Source: Bacteroidales bacterium (lineage in GTDB: Bacteria; Bacteroidota; Bacteroidia; Bacteroidales; UBA932). From it: a stretch of 56,020 bases of DNA. The stretch is taken from assembly GCA_017615615.1 (NCBI GenBank), contig JAFZZW010000062.1, forward strand, positions 1-56,020. Reading direction: 5' to 3'. The position numbers and the translations under genes were made by a program. Under the pieces are notes generated by a model. That model was not told the DNA's origin. It ran no database searches and saw nothing but the letters and a program-made list of their open reading frames with translations. Below are positions 34,935 to 45,489 of the stretch, piece by piece (the first letter of the stretch is position 1; every line of letters begins with the position of its first letter).

Positions 34935-35595
34935 GATACTGACGTTCGCCGAAAATAGCTGTTCCTATACGTACTATGGTCGCCCCGTATTCCAGGGCGA
35001 TACGCCAGTCGCCGGACATCCCGATCGAGAGCTCTTTCCAGTCCGTCAATTCAGGAAAAAGGTCCGCCAGATAGTCCCACAGGGCCTTGATACGGCCAAA
35101 ATCGGCACGTATGTCCTCAGTGTCGTCGGTATTGGTGGCCATGCCCATGAGGCCGCAGAAACGCACGTTTGAATAGGATGCGGCGCGGAAAAGGATATCG
35201 AGGATCTCTTCTTCATAGAAGCCTTGCTTGGTATCCTCGGCGGCGACGTGAAGTTCCAGAAGGACCGGGATCACCTTTCCGTTCTTTTTGCCCCAGTCGT
35301 TGATGGCGTCAAGAAGATGGACGGAATCGACAGACTGTACCAAAGAAGCATAAGGCAGCACCATCTTGAGCTTGTTGGTCTGAAGGTGGCCGATGAAATG
35401 CCACTCGACTCCCCTGCCCGCGAGCGCCCTCGCCTTCTGCTCGAACTCCTGCGGACGGTTCTCGCCGAAAACGGTCTGGCCCGCTCCCATGGCCTCTTCT
35501 ATGGCCTCCAGGGGGTGAAACTTTGAAACTGCCACCAGTTTTACACCTGGTGGCAGCTCTTTATGAATGGAAAGGATGCTCTGTGCTATATCCAC
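34912..35595 (-). CDS. YggS-family PLP homeostasis protein
   Basis: This 227-residue protein matches the YggS/PLPBP family. PLP-binding Lys25 is in VAVSKFHP, and GENRPQEFEQKA, WHFIGHLQTNK and ELSIGMSGDW are present. Family members help control vitamin B6 and amino-acid pools rather than catalyse a known reaction. The GTG at 35595 overlaps the yidC TAG by one base; the longer frame to 35757 runs inside yidC and is rejected. Confidence 0.9.
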   Translation of the reverse strand: MDIAQSILSIHKELPPGVKLVAVSKFHPLEAIEEAMGAGQTVFGENRPQEFEQKARALAGRGVEWHFIGHLQTNKLKMVLPYASLVQSVDSVHLLDAINDWGKKNGKVIPVLLELHVAAEDTKQGFYEEEILDILFRAASYSNVRFCGLMGMATNTDDTEDIRADFGRIKALWDYLADLFPELTDWKELSIGMSGDWRIALEYGATIVRIGTAIFGERQYLRLRLPA

Positions 35596-37457
35596 TACCT
35601 GCGGTTGTTTTGCTGGGCACGCCTCTGCTGTTCCTGAAGTTTCTGGGCCTCCTCGAGGCGAAGCTGCCATTTGGACTTGGGAAGAGGCTTGCCCTCCGAA
35701 GCCTTGACCTTGGCAAGGATTTCCTCGGGATGGATGAAGTACTTCTTGATTACCCATGTCTGGACTATGGCAATCAACTGGGAAAGCAGATAATAGTAAC
35801 TGAGCGCCGCGGACAGATTGTTACAGATGAAGAACATCATGATCGGCATCATCCACAGCGTCATGAACTTCATGGACGAGGCCGTAGGGTCGTTGGAGGC
35901 CGTCTGGTTGGCGGTGGTCATCTTGGAGTACACCCACATGACTGCCGCCATGAGAAGGGCGAACAGGGAGAGGTGGTCTCCGAGAAGAGGGATGCGGGCG
36001 CCGAAGTCCCAGATGGAATCGTAGGCGCTGAGGTCGTCGCACCATAGGAACGGCTGCTGCCGGAGCTCGATGGATGCCGGGAAGAACCGGAACATGGCCC
36101 ACAGTATAGGGAAAGTGAGGAGGGTCGGGAGGCATCCGCCCATGGTATTGACTCCTGCCCGTTTATACAGGTCCATGGTGGCCTGCTGCTTCTTCATGGC
36201 GTCCTCCTGCCTGGGGTATTTGGCGTTTATCTTCTCGATTTCCGGCTTGAGGGCCTGCATCTTGGCGGATGACGAGAACGACTTGTACGTAAGCGGGAAA
36301 ACTACGAGCTTGATGACCAGCGTCATGAGAAGGATGATGAGGCCGAAGTTCGCAATGTAACGGCTGAAGAAGTTGAACATCGGGATGATGGCGAAGCGCG
36401 TGAACCATCCGACGAGCCAACCGCCCAGCGGGATTATCTTTTCGTACTTGTGCCCGAAAGACTTGAGCGTGCTGAAGTGGTTGGGGCCGAAGTAGAATTC
36501 GTACGGCGCGCTGACGGAAGGTGCGATGCGGAAGTCGGAACGCATCTTGGCGCTGCAGGCCATCAGGTTATGGGAAGGATCCTGCTCGGGGAAGAAGCTG
36601 ATGGAGACTTCCCCGTTGGCGAACTCCTGGGGAGCGCGCATGATGGCGGAGAAGAACTGCTGCTGGAACGCGAACCAGCTAAGACGGGCGCCAATGCTCT
36701 TGCCGGCACTCCTGCCGCGGCCGATCTCCGCGGGTTTCTTCTCTCCCTGGAAATAGTAATCCAGCTTGGAGTACTGGGACTCGTTGCGGTAACCTTTCTC
36801 AAGGCGCGGAACGGTGAGGTTGAAATCGATGTCGTAACTGCCGACGTTGCGGGGAATGATGCCGTCCATGCCCACGAACGAGAGCAGGTTGTCCACCTTG
36901 TAGCTGTCCGGAAGCAGGGTGTAACTCTGTTCAATGTAGCCGCCGTTGCTGAACGGAAGCCGGAAGACCAGGGTGGTGTCCGTCTGCCCGACCAGGGTGA
37001 AATTGAAATCGGAAGTGCGGATGTACTGGCCGGCATAAATACTGACGGCGTACTCGGCGTCACCTCCGCGGAAGAGCATGAGCTCACGTCCTCCATAACT
37101 GGAGTATTTCTTCAGCTGAGCGCTGTAAGGCTGTGCCCCTTTGGAAGTAAACTCAAGCTTGACGAGATCGTTTTCCAGCACCGCGATGGCAGCCTCGGCA
37201 TTATGGGCGGCCTCAAGAAGAGGATCCGAATATATGGCGGACGCCTCTGCGGACGCAACCGCCTGAGGCACCGGCAGCTCATCTGCAAGGAGCGCGGCGG
37301 AGACGTCCAGGCTGTCGTGAGGCATGTTGGCCAGGGCGATGGAGTCCTGGATGCGCTGGGCCTCCATGCGCTTGCTGTTCTGACGCGACTGGAAAAAGGT
37401 AAACCCGAACAGGATCAGGGCTATGAGTATGAATCCAATGACTGAATTCCTGTCCAT
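35595..37457 (-). CDS. yidC: membrane protein insertase YidC
   Basis: This 620-residue protein has an N-terminal helix (VIGFILIALILFGF), a large periplasmic beta domain (about 50-340), then the conserved five-helix core with GGWLVGWFTRFAIIPMFNFFSRY and GGCLPTLLTFPILWAMFRFFP. It inserts and folds inner-membrane proteins. The basic C-terminus (QEQQRRAQQNNRR) may contact ribosomes. It shares one base with the DUF349 stop and one with yggS. Confidence 0.95.
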   Translation of the reverse strand: MDRNSVIGFILIALILFGFTFFQSRQNSKRMEAQRIQDSIALANMPHDSLDVSAALLADELPVPQAVASAEASAIYSDPLLEAAHNAEAAIAVLENDLVKLEFTSKGAQPYSAQLKKYSSYGGRELMLFRGGDAEYAVSIYAGQYIRTSDFNFTLVGQTDTTLVFRLPFSNGGYIEQSYTLLPDSYKVDNLLSFVGMDGIIPRNVGSYDIDFNLTVPRLEKGYRNESQYSKLDYYFQGEKKPAEIGRGRSAGKSIGARLSWFAFQQQFFSAIMRAPQEFANGEVSISFFPEQDPSHNLMACSAKMRSDFRIAPSVSAPYEFYFGPNHFSTLKSFGHKYEKIIPLGGWLVGWFTRFAIIPMFNFFSRYIANFGLIILLMTLVIKLVVFPLTYKSFSSSAKMQALKPEIEKINAKYPRQEDAMKKQQATMDLYKRAGVNTMGGCLPTLLTFPILWAMFRFFPASIELRQQPFLWCDDLSAYDSIWDFGARIPLLGDHLSLFALLMAAVMWVYSKMTTANQTASNDPTASSMKFMTLWMMPIMMFFICNNLSAALSYYYLLSQLIAIVQTWVIKKYFIHPEEILAKVKASEGKPLPKSKWQLRLEEAQKLQEQQRRAQQNNRR

Positions 37458-39373
37458 TACTGCTCGCCCTCCCCGGCCTGGCGTATCTTCTGCTCAAGTT
37501 CTTTCAACTCAGCCTTGGCCTTGTCGATCCTGTCCTGCATCTGCTTGATGAGAGGCTCGGAATTCTTGGATGCCGAGAAGAACCCTATGTTGTTCTCGTA
37601 TGTGGCTATATCCTGCTGAAGGGCGCGGTATTTTTCCATGAGGACATCCCTCTCGCTGCGGGGAGCCTTGCCGGCACTGCGGGGTGCGCCGCGACGGCTG
37701 TCCTGGGAATGGGACGGGAATTTGGCCTTGACGGCCTCGCGCCATGCGGCGTTCACCGCGTCTTTCTCCTTGAAGGGGACATGGCCGATTGCCTGCCAGC
37801 GGTCGGTGAAGGCGGCGAGGGCCTCGGCGTCGGCGGCTTCGTCAGCAGGAACATATGCCTCGACCTCGGCGATAAGGGCCTTCTTTGCGCGGAGGTTGCC
37901 GTAGAAATCATTCTCGGGCTTGTTGTTCTTGTCGCGTTCGGCGAAGAACTCGTCGCATGCGGCACGGAAACGCTTCCATATCTGCTCGCTCTTCTTGCGG
38001 GGAACGGTGCCGATTTCCTTCCACTGCTTCTGGAGCTCGATGAACTGGTCGGTAGCCTTCTTCCACTCGGTACTGGATTTGAGGGCCTCGGCCTGCTCGA
38101 TTATGGCCAGCTTCTTCTCCAGATTGGTGTTCATGGTGTCCTTGAAATCGGAATAGTAATCCCTCTTGCGGGCGTAGAAGGTATCGCAGGCGGCGCGGAA
38201 GCGGTCGTAAATCTTCTGGTTCTCCTTGCGGGTGGCGAAACCGATCTTGCGCCAGCGGGCCTGGATTTCCTCGATCTGGGAAGAGAGCTCGTTCCATTCC
38301 CCGGAGGACGTGACCTCCCTGGCCGCGATGGCTTCCACCTCCTCGCAGAGGGCCTGCTTGGCGGCAAGGTTCGCAACCTGCTGCTCCTTCTGGTCCTCGA
38401 AGTGGGCCTGGTAGCGCTTGTTGATGACTGCGGTGGCGGCCTTGAAGCGGTTCCATATATCGTCCCTCTTTTCCTTGGCCACCGGGCCGAACTCCTTCCA
38501 CTGCTCGTGGAGCTTCTGGAGTTCGTGGAATGCGTTCACTATGTTCTCGTCCTCGGCAAGCTTTTCGGCGGCTTCGCAGAATTTTTCCTTGGCCTCCAGG
38601 TTCTTCTGGAAGTCGAGGTCGCGAAGGTCGCGGCTGATCTTCACCATGTCGTAGAACTTCTCGACGTAGTATTGATATGAATCGTTGATGTCGCGGAATG
38701 CTGTCGCGGGAACCGGGCCGGCCTCCCTCCACCTGGCCTGAAGCTGGCGGAAGGCGGGGAACGAGGCGCTGGCGTCCTCGTTGTTCTCCACTATGGCCTT
38801 GAGTTCCTCTATGATGCCCTTCTTGACTGCGAGATTCTCTTCCCTCTTCGCTTCCTGCTCCTTGTTGAATTCCGCACGCTCTTTCTTGTAGTCGGCGTAG
38901 ATGGCCTTGAAGTTCTCTTCCACGGCCTCGAAGGGGTTGGAGATGGAATTCTCGGCGTCGGGGTTTTCGGCCTTGAGCTTGGACAGAAGCTTGTAGAAGG
39001 CGGACTTGATGTTCTCTGCCTCCTTGGAGCGCATCATGCTTTCTGCGCTCTGCTTGAGGTTCTGGAACATCTCAGAGAGCTCGGCGAGTGTCTTGTCGGC
39101 AAGATTCTCGGCCTTGGCGGCAATCTCTTCAACCTTCTCTGCGGCGGCGTCAACCGGGCTCTGAGCCTCTTCGGCGACGGGGGCTTCAGGAGCCGGTGTT
39201 TCTTCAGGAGCCGATGCTTTCTCAGGAGCCGATGTTTCCTCAGGAGCCGGTGTTTCCTCAGGAGCCGCTTCCGCTGCGGGGGCCTCCTGGACGGGGGTCT
39301 CTGCCTGCGCGATCTTTTCTTCTACATCCGAAACCGCCTGGACGGGGTTTTCGGGGATAATGGTGTCACTCAT
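37457..39373 (-). CDS. DUF349 repeat protein
   Basis: This 638-residue cytosolic protein has an acidic, Pro/Ala/Glu repeat N-terminus (about 20-75, built of APEE-type units) and then about five DUF349 repeats. Each repeat is a helical unit with an LQxxWxxxG(P/T)VPxx-like core (for example ELQKQWKEIGTVPRKK). The role is unknown; the family is widespread in Bacteroidota. It leads the yidC-yggS operon, with a promoter at 39401-39432. Confidence 0.88.
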   Translation of the reverse strand: MSDTIIPENPVQAVSDVEEKIAQAETPVQEAPAAEAAPEETPAPEETSAPEKASAPEETPAPEAPVAEEAQSPVDAAAEKVEEIAAKAENLADKTLAELSEMFQNLKQSAESMMRSKEAENIKSAFYKLLSKLKAENPDAENSISNPFEAVEENFKAIYADYKKERAEFNKEQEAKREENLAVKKGIIEELKAIVENNEDASASFPAFRQLQARWREAGPVPATAFRDINDSYQYYVEKFYDMVKISRDLRDLDFQKNLEAKEKFCEAAEKLAEDENIVNAFHELQKLHEQWKEFGPVAKEKRDDIWNRFKAATAVINKRYQAHFEDQKEQQVANLAAKQALCEEVEAIAAREVTSSGEWNELSSQIEEIQARWRKIGFATRKENQKIYDRFRAACDTFYARKRDYYSDFKDTMNTNLEKKLAIIEQAEALKSSTEWKKATDQFIELQKQWKEIGTVPRKKSEQIWKRFRAACDEFFAERDKNNKPENDFYGNLRAKKALIAEVEAYVPADEAADAEALAAFTDRWQAIGHVPFKEKDAVNAAWREAVKAKFPSHSQDSRRGAPRSAGKAPRSERDVLMEKYRALQQDIATYENNIGFFSASKNSEPLIKQMQDRIDKAKAELKELEQKIRQAGEGEQ

Positions 39374-39400
39374 ATCAAGAATTTAAAATGTTTCAACCTA

Positions 39401-39432
39401 CAAATATAATAATTATTTTTCTTTCAGTTCAA
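39401..39432 (-). promoter_or_regulatory. promoter of the DUF349-yidC-yggS operon
   Basis: On the minus strand: TTG (39432-39430), a 21-nt spacer, TATATTTG (39408-39401), with a leader of about 24 nt to the ATG at 39373. The -33 part lies inside the end of the cyclase gene. Confidence 0.6.
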
Positions 39433-40165
39433 CTTCGTACAGGCGGGGCCAATTCTTTCCGGTGAGGAATATGCGGCCGTCCAGAACCGCGATGCCGTTG
39501 AGCACGTCGGTATCACGCGTACGGAGTTTTTGCGGCAGCAGCCCGCTGCAGTCCACCACCCCTTCCACTGCACCCGAGGACGGGTTGATGATGACTATCG
39601 TGTCGGTCGTATAGATGTTGGCCCAGATCCTGCCGTCGACCCATTCCAGCTCGTTCAAATAGCGCACCGGTTTTCCGTTGAGCGTCACTTTGACCGACTT
39701 CTGAAGGCGGAATTCCCCATCCAGGAAATAAAGGGCGGAAGAGCCGTCGGAAGCGATAAGGTTCTTTCCGTCGGTAGTGAGCCCCCACCCTTCCCTGGGA
39801 TAGGAATACGACTTGATGTACTCCAGGGTGGATGCGTCATATACGAATGCCACCTTGCTCGTCCAGGTGAGCATGTAAACCTTGCCGTCGAAAATCACCG
39901 ACCCCTCGCCGAAATACTTGCGGTTGAAGTCCAGTTTGCGCAACACCTTGCCGGTCTGCAGATCCACCTTGCGGAAACTGCTGCGGCCGGTCTGGCCAGT
40001 GCTCTCGTACAGCTGGCCATCCTCGAAAAACAGGCCCTGCGTGTATGCGTGGACGTCGTGGGGATACTCCCGGACCACCTTTACGGAATACTGCCTGGGA
40101 GCGGGCGCCGAACAGGCGGCAAGGCATAAAAGCGACGCCGCGACGGAAAGAACAAAGCGTTTCAT
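39413..40165 (-). CDS. glutaminyl-peptide cyclotransferase, lipoprotein
   Basis: This 250-residue protein has a signal ending LLCLAAC (lipid Cys18). It matches the beta-propeller (plant-type) glutaminyl cyclases: [44 protein letters not shown] and [17 protein letters not shown]. Such enzymes turn N-terminal Gln into pyroglutamate on exported proteins; in Bacteroidota, signal peptidase often exposes Gln. The start at 40165 sits 5 nt from its -7 box; the frame to 40579 overlaps trmD and is rejected. Confidence 0.88.
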   Translation of the reverse strand: MKRFVLSVAASLLCLAACSAPAPRQYSVKVVREYPHDVHAYTQGLFFEDGQLYESTGQTGRSSFRKVDLQTGKVLRKLDFNRKYFGEGSVIFDGKVYMLTWTSKVAFVYDASTLEYIKSYSYPREGWGLTTDGKNLIASDGSSALYFLDGEFRLQKSVKVTLNGKPVRYLNELEWVDGRIWANIYTTDTIVIINPSSGAVEGVVDCSGLLPQKLRTRDTDVLNGIAVLDGRIFLTGKNWPRLYEVELKEK

Positions 40166-40170
40166 CTGGG

Positions 40171-40199
40171 CAAAAGTAAGAAAAAATCTCGTATATTTG
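40171..40199. promoter_or_regulatory. divergent promoter pair for the cyclase and trmD
   Basis: CAAAAGTA at 40171-40178 reads TACTTTTG on the minus strand, 5 nt before the cyclase ATG. TATATTTG at 40192-40199 lies 5 nt before the trmD ATG at 40205. Both genes therefore look leaderless, from a shared 39-bp gap. Confidence 0.6.
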
Positions 40200-40204
40200 C
40201 CATT

Positions 40205-40888
40205 ATGATGAGAATAGATATACTGAGCGTCGTCCCCGAGCTTCTGGACAGTCCCCTGTCCCATTCGATCGTAGGCCGCGCCATCCGCAAAGGCCTGGTC
40301 GACATACAGGTCCACAACCTGAGGGAATTCGGCATCGGCCCGCGTCGCAACGTGGATGACTACAGTTACGGAGGAGATGCAGGCATGGTCATGATGGTCG
40401 AGCCGATCTACCGGATGATTGAAAAGCTCAAGGGACAACGCGATTATGACGAAGTAATCTATCTTTCGCCAGATGGAGAAAAACTTAATCAAGCCATATC
40501 TAACGAGCTGTCTCTCAAGCAGAACATAATTCTGCTCTGCGGCCACTACAAGGGTATCGACCACCGCATCCGGGAGCACCTCGTCACGCGTGAAATATCC
40601 GTAGGCGACTATGTGGTCAGCGGAGGCGAAATCCCCGCCGCCCTTCTGGCCGATTCCATAGTGCGTCTCATCCCCGGAGCGCTCACCGACGAGACCTCCG
40701 CACTGTCCGATTCATTCCAGGACAGACTCCTCTCTCCTCCCGTCTACACACGCCCTGCAGAATTCAACGGATGGAAGGTTCCCGACGTCCTGCTGAGCGG
40801 CAACCCAAAGCTTATTCAGGAGTGGCAGGATACCCAGGCTCTCGAACGCACTAAGTTGCTGAGACCCGAACTGTTAGCTAATGATTAA
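40205..40888 (+). CDS. trmD: tRNA (guanine37-N1)-methyltransferase TrmD
   Basis: This 227-residue SPOUT enzyme methylates G37 of tRNAs and so protects the reading frame. Typical blocks are [29 protein letters not shown] and the knot [15 protein letters not shown], followed by [19 protein letters not shown]. The first ATG is 5 nt from the promoter box; a second ATG follows at once. It is a single gene with divergent and downstream non-coding neighbours. Confidence 0.97.
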   Translation: MMRIDILSVVPELLDSPLSHSIVGRAIRKGLVDIQVHNLREFGIGPRRNVDDYSYGGDAGMVMMVEPIYRMIEKLKGQRDYDEVIYLSPDGEKLNQAISNELSLKQNIILLCGHYKGIDHRIREHLVTREISVGDYVVSGGEIPAALLADSIVRLIPGALTDETSALSDSFQDRLLSPPVYTRPAEFNGWKVPDVLLSGNPKLIQEWQDTQALERTKLLRPELLAND

Positions 40889-40941
40889 TAAATTTTTTTA
40901 AAAACCAAAAATACTTTTTTCAATTTTTTTCATCAAAAAAG

Positions 40942-40972
40942 TTGCCGAATCAAAAAACTTGGCTTATATTTG
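40942..40972 (+). promoter_or_regulatory. strong promoter of a candidate small RNA
   Basis: TTG at 40942-40944, 20 nt, then TATATTTG at 40965-40972. It is an exact consensus -7 box with ideal spacing, embedded in AT-rich DNA. The predicted start is near 40978. Confidence 0.75.
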
Positions 40973-40977
40973 CACTC

Positions 40978-41072
40978 GGAAATCAACAACTATTCTAACC
41001 AATAATAATTAACCTTCAATAAGGTATACACTACTAACTAACCGTTAAAGCCCGCTGTGAAGCGGGCTTTAG
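40978..41072 (+). ncRNA. candidate small RNA of about 95 nt
   Basis: Between a consensus promoter and a terminator hairpin (41047-41070) lies about 95 nt with no ATG on this strand. Asd has its own promoter box beyond the terminator (41094-41101), so the short transcript appears independent. The 5' two thirds are A/C-rich and probably unstructured. I cannot assign it to a known RNA family; a leader or attenuator for asd is the alternative. Confidence 0.5.
41047..41070 (+). terminator. terminator hairpin of the small RNA
   Basis: AAAGCCCGCT (41047-41056) and AGCGGGCTTT (41061-41070) form a perfect 10-bp stem with a GTGA loop and end in T residues. It lies between trmD and asd. Confidence 0.8.
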
Positions 41073-41093
41073 TCGTATTATTGATTTTATTTT

Positions 41094-41101
41094 TATATTT
41101 G
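41094..41101 (+). promoter_or_regulatory. -7 promoter box of the asd operon (leaderless)
   Basis: TATATTTG ends 4 nt before the asd ATG at 41106. The -33 region overlaps the tail of the small-RNA terminator and is weak. Confidence 0.5.
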
Positions 41102-41105
41102 TAGT

Positions 41106-42107
41106 ATGAAAGCAGCAATTGTTGGCGCGAGCGGCGCCGTGGGGCAGGAACTGCTCCGTGTACTGGAACAAAGGCACTTCCCTGCCGACGAACTCGTCCT
41201 GTTCGGATCCCCCAGAAGTGCGGGCCGCAAGTACACATTCCGCGGAAAGGAACTGGAAGTGAAGCTCCTTCAGCACAACGACGACTTCAAGGATATAGAC
41301 TTCGCCTTCACATCCGCAGGTGCCGGCACATCGAAGGAATTCGCCCCCACCATCACGAAGTACGGAGCCATCATGATAGACAACTCCTCCGCCTTCCGCA
41401 TGGACGAGGACGTTCCCCTTGTCGTGCCCGAATGCAACGCTGAGGACGCCCTGGTCCATCCCAGGAACATCATAGCCAATCCCAACTGCACCACGATCAT
41501 GATGGTTGTCGTGCTCAAGCCTGTCGAGCGGCTATCCCACATCAGGCGCATTCACGTAGCCAGCTACCAGTCCGCCTCCGGAGCCGGAGCGCAGGCCATG
41601 GCGGAATTGCAGCAGCAGTATAAGGAAATAGTGGAGGGCAAGCCGGTCACTGTCGACCGATTCGCCTATCAGCTCGCATACAACGTAATCCCCCAGATCG
41701 ACGTCTTCATGGACAACGGCTACACCAAGGAGGAGATGAAGATGTTCAACGAGACCCGCAAGATCCTCCATTCCGATGTGGAATGCAGTGCCATGTGTGT
41801 CCGCATCTCCGCCCTCCGCTCCCATTCCGAGGCCGTCTGGATCGAAACCGAAAGGCCCCTGGGCGTCAAGGAGGTCCAGGACGCCCTCGCCGCCGCCCCC
41901 GGCGTCACCCTTCAGGACGACCCCGCAACCAAAACATACCCCATGCCGCTCTTCACAGGCGGAAAGGACGACATCTACGTCGGCCGCGTACGAAAGGACC
42001 TCGCCAATCCCAACGGCATCACCCTGTGGCTGTCCGGCGACCAGATTCGCAAAGGTGCCGCCCTCAATGCAGTTCAGATCGCCGAATATCTGGTCCAATC
42101 GGCATAA
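41106..42107 (+). CDS. asd: aspartate-semialdehyde dehydrogenase
   Basis: This 333-residue enzyme reduces aspartyl phosphate with NADPH toward lysine/diaminopimelate, threonine and methionine. The N-terminal [17 protein letters not shown] binds NADPH. The catalytic Cys128 is in [11 protein letters not shown], and [15 protein letters not shown] and [11 protein letters not shown] follow. It is the first gene of an operon with a transporter, trpS and asnA, with a 6-bp gap to the transporter. Confidence 0.96.
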   Translation: MKAAIVGASGAVGQELLRVLEQRHFPADELVLFGSPRSAGRKYTFRGKELEVKLLQHNDDFKDIDFAFTSAGAGTSKEFAPTITKYGAIMIDNSSAFRMDEDVPLVVPECNAEDALVHPRNIIANPNCTTIMMVVVLKPVERLSHIRRIHVASYQSASGAGAQAMAELQQQYKEIVEGKPVTVDRFAYQLAYNVIPQIDVFMDNGYTKEEMKMFNETRKILHSDVECSAMCVRISALRSHSEAVWIETERPLGVKEVQDALAAAPGVTLQDDPATKTYPMPLFTGGKDDIYVGRVRKDLANPNGITLWLSGDQIRKGAALNAVQIAEYLVQSA

Positions 42108-42113
42108 ACCAGG

Positions 42114-44369
42114 ATGTCTGAAGAGCTCAACCTTGTAGCCGACCTTGCGGTAATTCTTATTGCCGCCGGGGTATTTACGGTCATCTCCAAGGCGCTCAAG
42201 CAGCCCCTCATTCTGGGTTATATCATAGCGGGTTTCATCGTCAGCCCGCATCTGGGACTCCTCCCCGCAATCTCCAGCACGGAATCCGTCAATCAATGGT
42301 CGGAGATCGGAATCATCTTCCTCCTGTTCGCCCTGGGCCTTGAATTCAGCTTCAAGAAGCTCCTTAAAGTCGGCAGCAGCGCCCTCATCACGGCCGGCAT
42401 AATCTGCATAGGAATGTTCCTGACCGGCCTCATCGTCGGCAGCGCCCTCGGATGGGCGATGATGGAAAGCCTTTTCCTCGGCGGGCTCCTGTCCATGAGT
42501 TCCACCACCGTCATCATCAAGGCGTATGACGACATGGGGCTCAAGAAAAAGCCCTACGCTTCACTGGTTTTCGGCACTCTCGTCGTTGAAGACCTCATAG
42601 CCGTGCTGCTCATGGTACTCCTCTCAACCCTGGCAGTATCCAAGCAGTTCTCCGGCACCGAGATGCTCCTGAGCCTCGTGCGGCTGGCATTCTTCCTGAT
42701 TCTCTGGTTCCTCGTGGGCATGTTCGTCATACCGCTCTTGCTCCGGAAGGCCAAGAAGTTCCTTAACGACGAGATCCTCCTGATCATCTCCATAGGCCTC
42801 TGTTTCGGGATGGTCGCCCTCGCATCGTTCGCCGGCTTCTCTTCCGCCCTGGGCGCCTTCGTCATGGGATCCATCCTCGCGGAGACGGTAGAAGGAGAAC
42901 GCATCGAGCGCCTTCTTACCGGCATCAAGAATCTCTTCGGGGCCATATTTTTCGTTTCCGTGGGCATGATGGTAGACCCCGCAGTCATAGGCGCGCACTG
43001 GGCAACCGTTCTTCTTATCGCCGTCGTTGCAGTCGGCGGCATACTGGTTTTTTCCACCACAGGCTCCCTGCTTGCGGGACAGGGGCTCGACAATTCCGTC
43101 CATGTGGGCTTTACTATGGCCCAGCTTGGCGAATTCTCCTTTATCATCGCCAGCCTCGGATGCAGCCTCGGCGTCATGCGCGATTTCATCTATCCCGTCA
43201 TCATAGCGGTGTCCGTCTTGACGACATTCACGGCGCCGTATATGATCAAGGCAGGCGACCCGGCAAGCCGCTGGCTTGCATCCAAGCTGCCTCCCGGCAT
43301 TCTGGACAGAATCAACCCCAGGCAGGAGGAATACGCCTTCTCATCCAAGGCGCAGAGCAACGAATGGTCCGGCCTGCTCAAGAGCTACATAATCCGCGTC
43401 GTGTTGTACGGAGTTATCCTGATTGCCATTCTGCTGGCCTCCAGGCTTCTTCTGGGCAAGCTTGCAGAGACGGCGCTCCCCTTCCTCGACGAAAAATGGC
43501 GCCGGCTCGCATGCCTTGCCGACACCTTGACCGTCATGGTTCCGTTCCTGTACGGCCTCGCCGTCACCAACGGCTCCATCAACACCCACGCATCCAAGCT
43601 TCTCAAGGAAAACGCCACCAACCGCTGGCCCATTCTTTCGCTGATGATCTTCCGGATACTCATAGCCATCGCTTTCATACTGGCGGCAATCACCAGCTAC
43701 TTCAAACTCGGCGGCTGGGGCATCCTGGCGGTATTCGGAGCCGGGCTGCTTTTCTTCCTCGTAGCCAAATCTTCCTTCCACAGCCTGTCCGGACTGGAAA
43801 AACGCTTCATGGAGAACTTCAACGCCCGTGAAGAGCAGGAACGCCGCAGCAAGCCGGTGTCATCATCAGTAAAAGAAAAACTTTCCGGGTACGACATCCA
43901 TACGGAGATCATACAGGTGTCGCCCGATTTCGCATACATAGGCAAAACTCTCCGGGAGATGCCGTTCCGCAAGCATTCCGGGATCAACATCATAAAGATA
44001 CAAAGGGGCTCGACGTCCATTCAGATCCCGTCCGGAAACGAACCGGTCTATCCCTATGACAAACTGGTAGCCGTCGGTACCACGGCGCAGCTGCAGGCCT
44101 TTGTCCAGATCATGCAGGACAACACCGCCACCCCTGCGGAAACAGAGCAGGAACAGGATTTCATCCTCACAAGCAAAACACTCACGGCCGACTCCCGTCT
44201 TACGGGCAAGACGCTCCGCGAAACGGACATGCGCCGCAGCGGCTGTATGATCATAAGCGTATTGCACGACAACAAACTCATAACGAACCCCGGATCGGAA
44301 TTCCGCTGCTCCGAGGGTGACACAGTATGGATTGCAGGAGAAAAAGAATCCTGCGAATGGTATTTATAG
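42114..44369 (+). CDS. CPA2 cation:proton antiporter with two TrkA-C domains
   Basis: This 751-residue protein has an N-terminal membrane half of about 12-13 helices of the KefB/CPA2 type ([39 protein letters not shown]). Extra helices follow to about 570. The cytosolic end carries two TrkA-C-like ligand domains (about 600-665 and 685-750). No TrkA-N (NAD-binding) domain is apparent. It probably exchanges K+ or Na+ for H+ under ligand control. It sits between asd and trpS. Confidence 0.85.
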   Translation: MSEELNLVADLAVILIAAGVFTVISKALKQPLILGYIIAGFIVSPHLGLLPAISSTESVNQWSEIGIIFLLFALGLEFSFKKLLKVGSSALITAGIICIGMFLTGLIVGSALGWAMMESLFLGGLLSMSSTTVIIKAYDDMGLKKKPYASLVFGTLVVEDLIAVLLMVLLSTLAVSKQFSGTEMLLSLVRLAFFLILWFLVGMFVIPLLLRKAKKFLNDEILLIISIGLCFGMVALASFAGFSSALGAFVMGSILAETVEGERIERLLTGIKNLFGAIFFVSVGMMVDPAVIGAHWATVLLIAVVAVGGILVFSTTGSLLAGQGLDNSVHVGFTMAQLGEFSFIIASLGCSLGVMRDFIYPVIIAVSVLTTFTAPYMIKAGDPASRWLASKLPPGILDRINPRQEEYAFSSKAQSNEWSGLLKSYIIRVVLYGVILIAILLASRLLLGKLAETALPFLDEKWRRLACLADTLTVMVPFLYGLAVTNGSINTHASKLLKENATNRWPILSLMIFRILIAIAFILAAITSYFKLGGWGILAVFGAGLLFFLVAKSSFHSLSGLEKRFMENFNAREEQERRSKPVSSSVKEKLSGYDIHTEIIQVSPDFAYIGKTLREMPFRKHSGINIIKIQRGSTSIQIPSGNEPVYPYDKLVAVGTTAQLQAFVQIMQDNTATPAETEQEQDFILTSKTLTADSRLTGKTLRETDMRRSGCMIISVLHDNKLITNPGSEFRCSEGDTVWIAGEKESCEWYL

Positions 44370-44370
44370 T

Positions 44371-45489
44371 ATGGCAAGAATCATCCTAACAGGCGACCGC
44401 CCCACCGGCAGGCTCCACCTTGGTCACTACGTAGGCTCACTGCGCCGTCGCGTCGAACTCCAGAACCAGGGCGGATTCGACAAGATTTTCATCATGATCG
44501 CCGACGCCCAGGCCCTTACCGACAACGCAGACAACCCCGAGAAGGTACGTCAGAACATTATCCAGGTAGCCCTGGACTATCTCTCCGCCGGACTCGACCC
44601 TTCCAAGGTCAACATATTCATCCAGTCGATGGTGCCCCAGCTTACCGAGCTGACATTCTACTATATGAATCTGGTGACGGTGCAGCGCCTCCAGCGCAAT
44701 CCCACCGTCAAGCAGGAAATCAAGCTCCGCGGTTTCTCCGAGACCGACGACGGCTCCGACAACAAAGCCGGTACGCCGGTGGGCTTCTTCTGCTACCCCA
44801 TCAGCCAGGCGGCGGACATCACCGCCTTCAAGGCGACCACCGTCCCGGTCGGCGAAGACCAGGAGCCCATGCTTGAGCAGTGCCGCGAAATCGTCCGCAA
44901 GTTCAATTCGGTTTACGGCGAAACACTGGTGGAACCGGAGATACTCCTTCCGGACAACGCCGCCTGCATGCGCCTCCCGGGAACGGACGGCAAAGCCAAG
45001 ATGAGCAAGTCGCTCGGCAACTGCATCTATCTGTCGGACAGCGCCGAGGAGGTCGCCGCAAAGGTGCGCGGAATGTTCACCGACCCCGGTCACCTGCAGG
45101 TCAGCGACCCGGGAAAGGTAGAAGGCAACGCCGTATTCACATATCTTGACGCATTCTGCCTTCCCGAGCATTTCGAGCGCTTTTCATCCTGCTTCGTCGG
45201 CAAGAAGAGCAGCTTCGAGTTTCACACCCTTGACGAGGTCAAGGCCCAGTACCGCGCAGGCGGACTTGGCGACGTGATGCTTAAGAACTTCCTCACTGCC
45301 ATTCTGAACGAGCTTCTGGAGCCCATGAGGCAGCGCCGCGCCGAGCTTGAGAAAGACCTTCCCGCAGTATGGGAAATACTCCGCAAGGGTACCGAGGCGG
45401 CATACGCCGAGGCCCAGTCCACCCTGGACGATGTACGCAGGGCTATGCGCATCGATTATTTCAACGACAGCACCCTCATAGGAAAATGA
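44371..45489 (+). CDS. trpS: tryptophanyl-tRNA synthetase
   Basis: This 372-residue class I synthetase charges tRNA-Trp. The HIGH-type motif is HLGH at residue 16 ([12 protein letters not shown]), and the KMSKS motif is [10 protein letters not shown] near 210. The ATG at 44371 follows the antiporter stop by one base; the frame from 44317 runs inside that gene. It is a little longer than the roughly 330 residues common in other bacteria. Its stop overlaps the asnA start (ATGA). Confidence 0.94.
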   Translation: MARIILTGDRPTGRLHLGHYVGSLRRRVELQNQGGFDKIFIMIADAQALTDNADNPEKVRQNIIQVALDYLSAGLDPSKVNIFIQSMVPQLTELTFYYMNLVTVQRLQRNPTVKQEIKLRGFSETDDGSDNKAGTPVGFFCYPISQAADITAFKATTVPVGEDQEPMLEQCREIVRKFNSVYGETLVEPEILLPDNAACMRLPGTDGKAKMSKSLGNCIYLSDSAEEVAAKVRGMFTDPGHLQVSDPGKVEGNAVFTYLDAFCLPEHFERFSSCFVGKKSSFEFHTLDEVKAQYRAGGLGDVMLKNFLTAILNELLEPMRQRRAELEKDLPAVWEILRKGTEAAYAEAQSTLDDVRRAMRIDYFNDSTLIGK

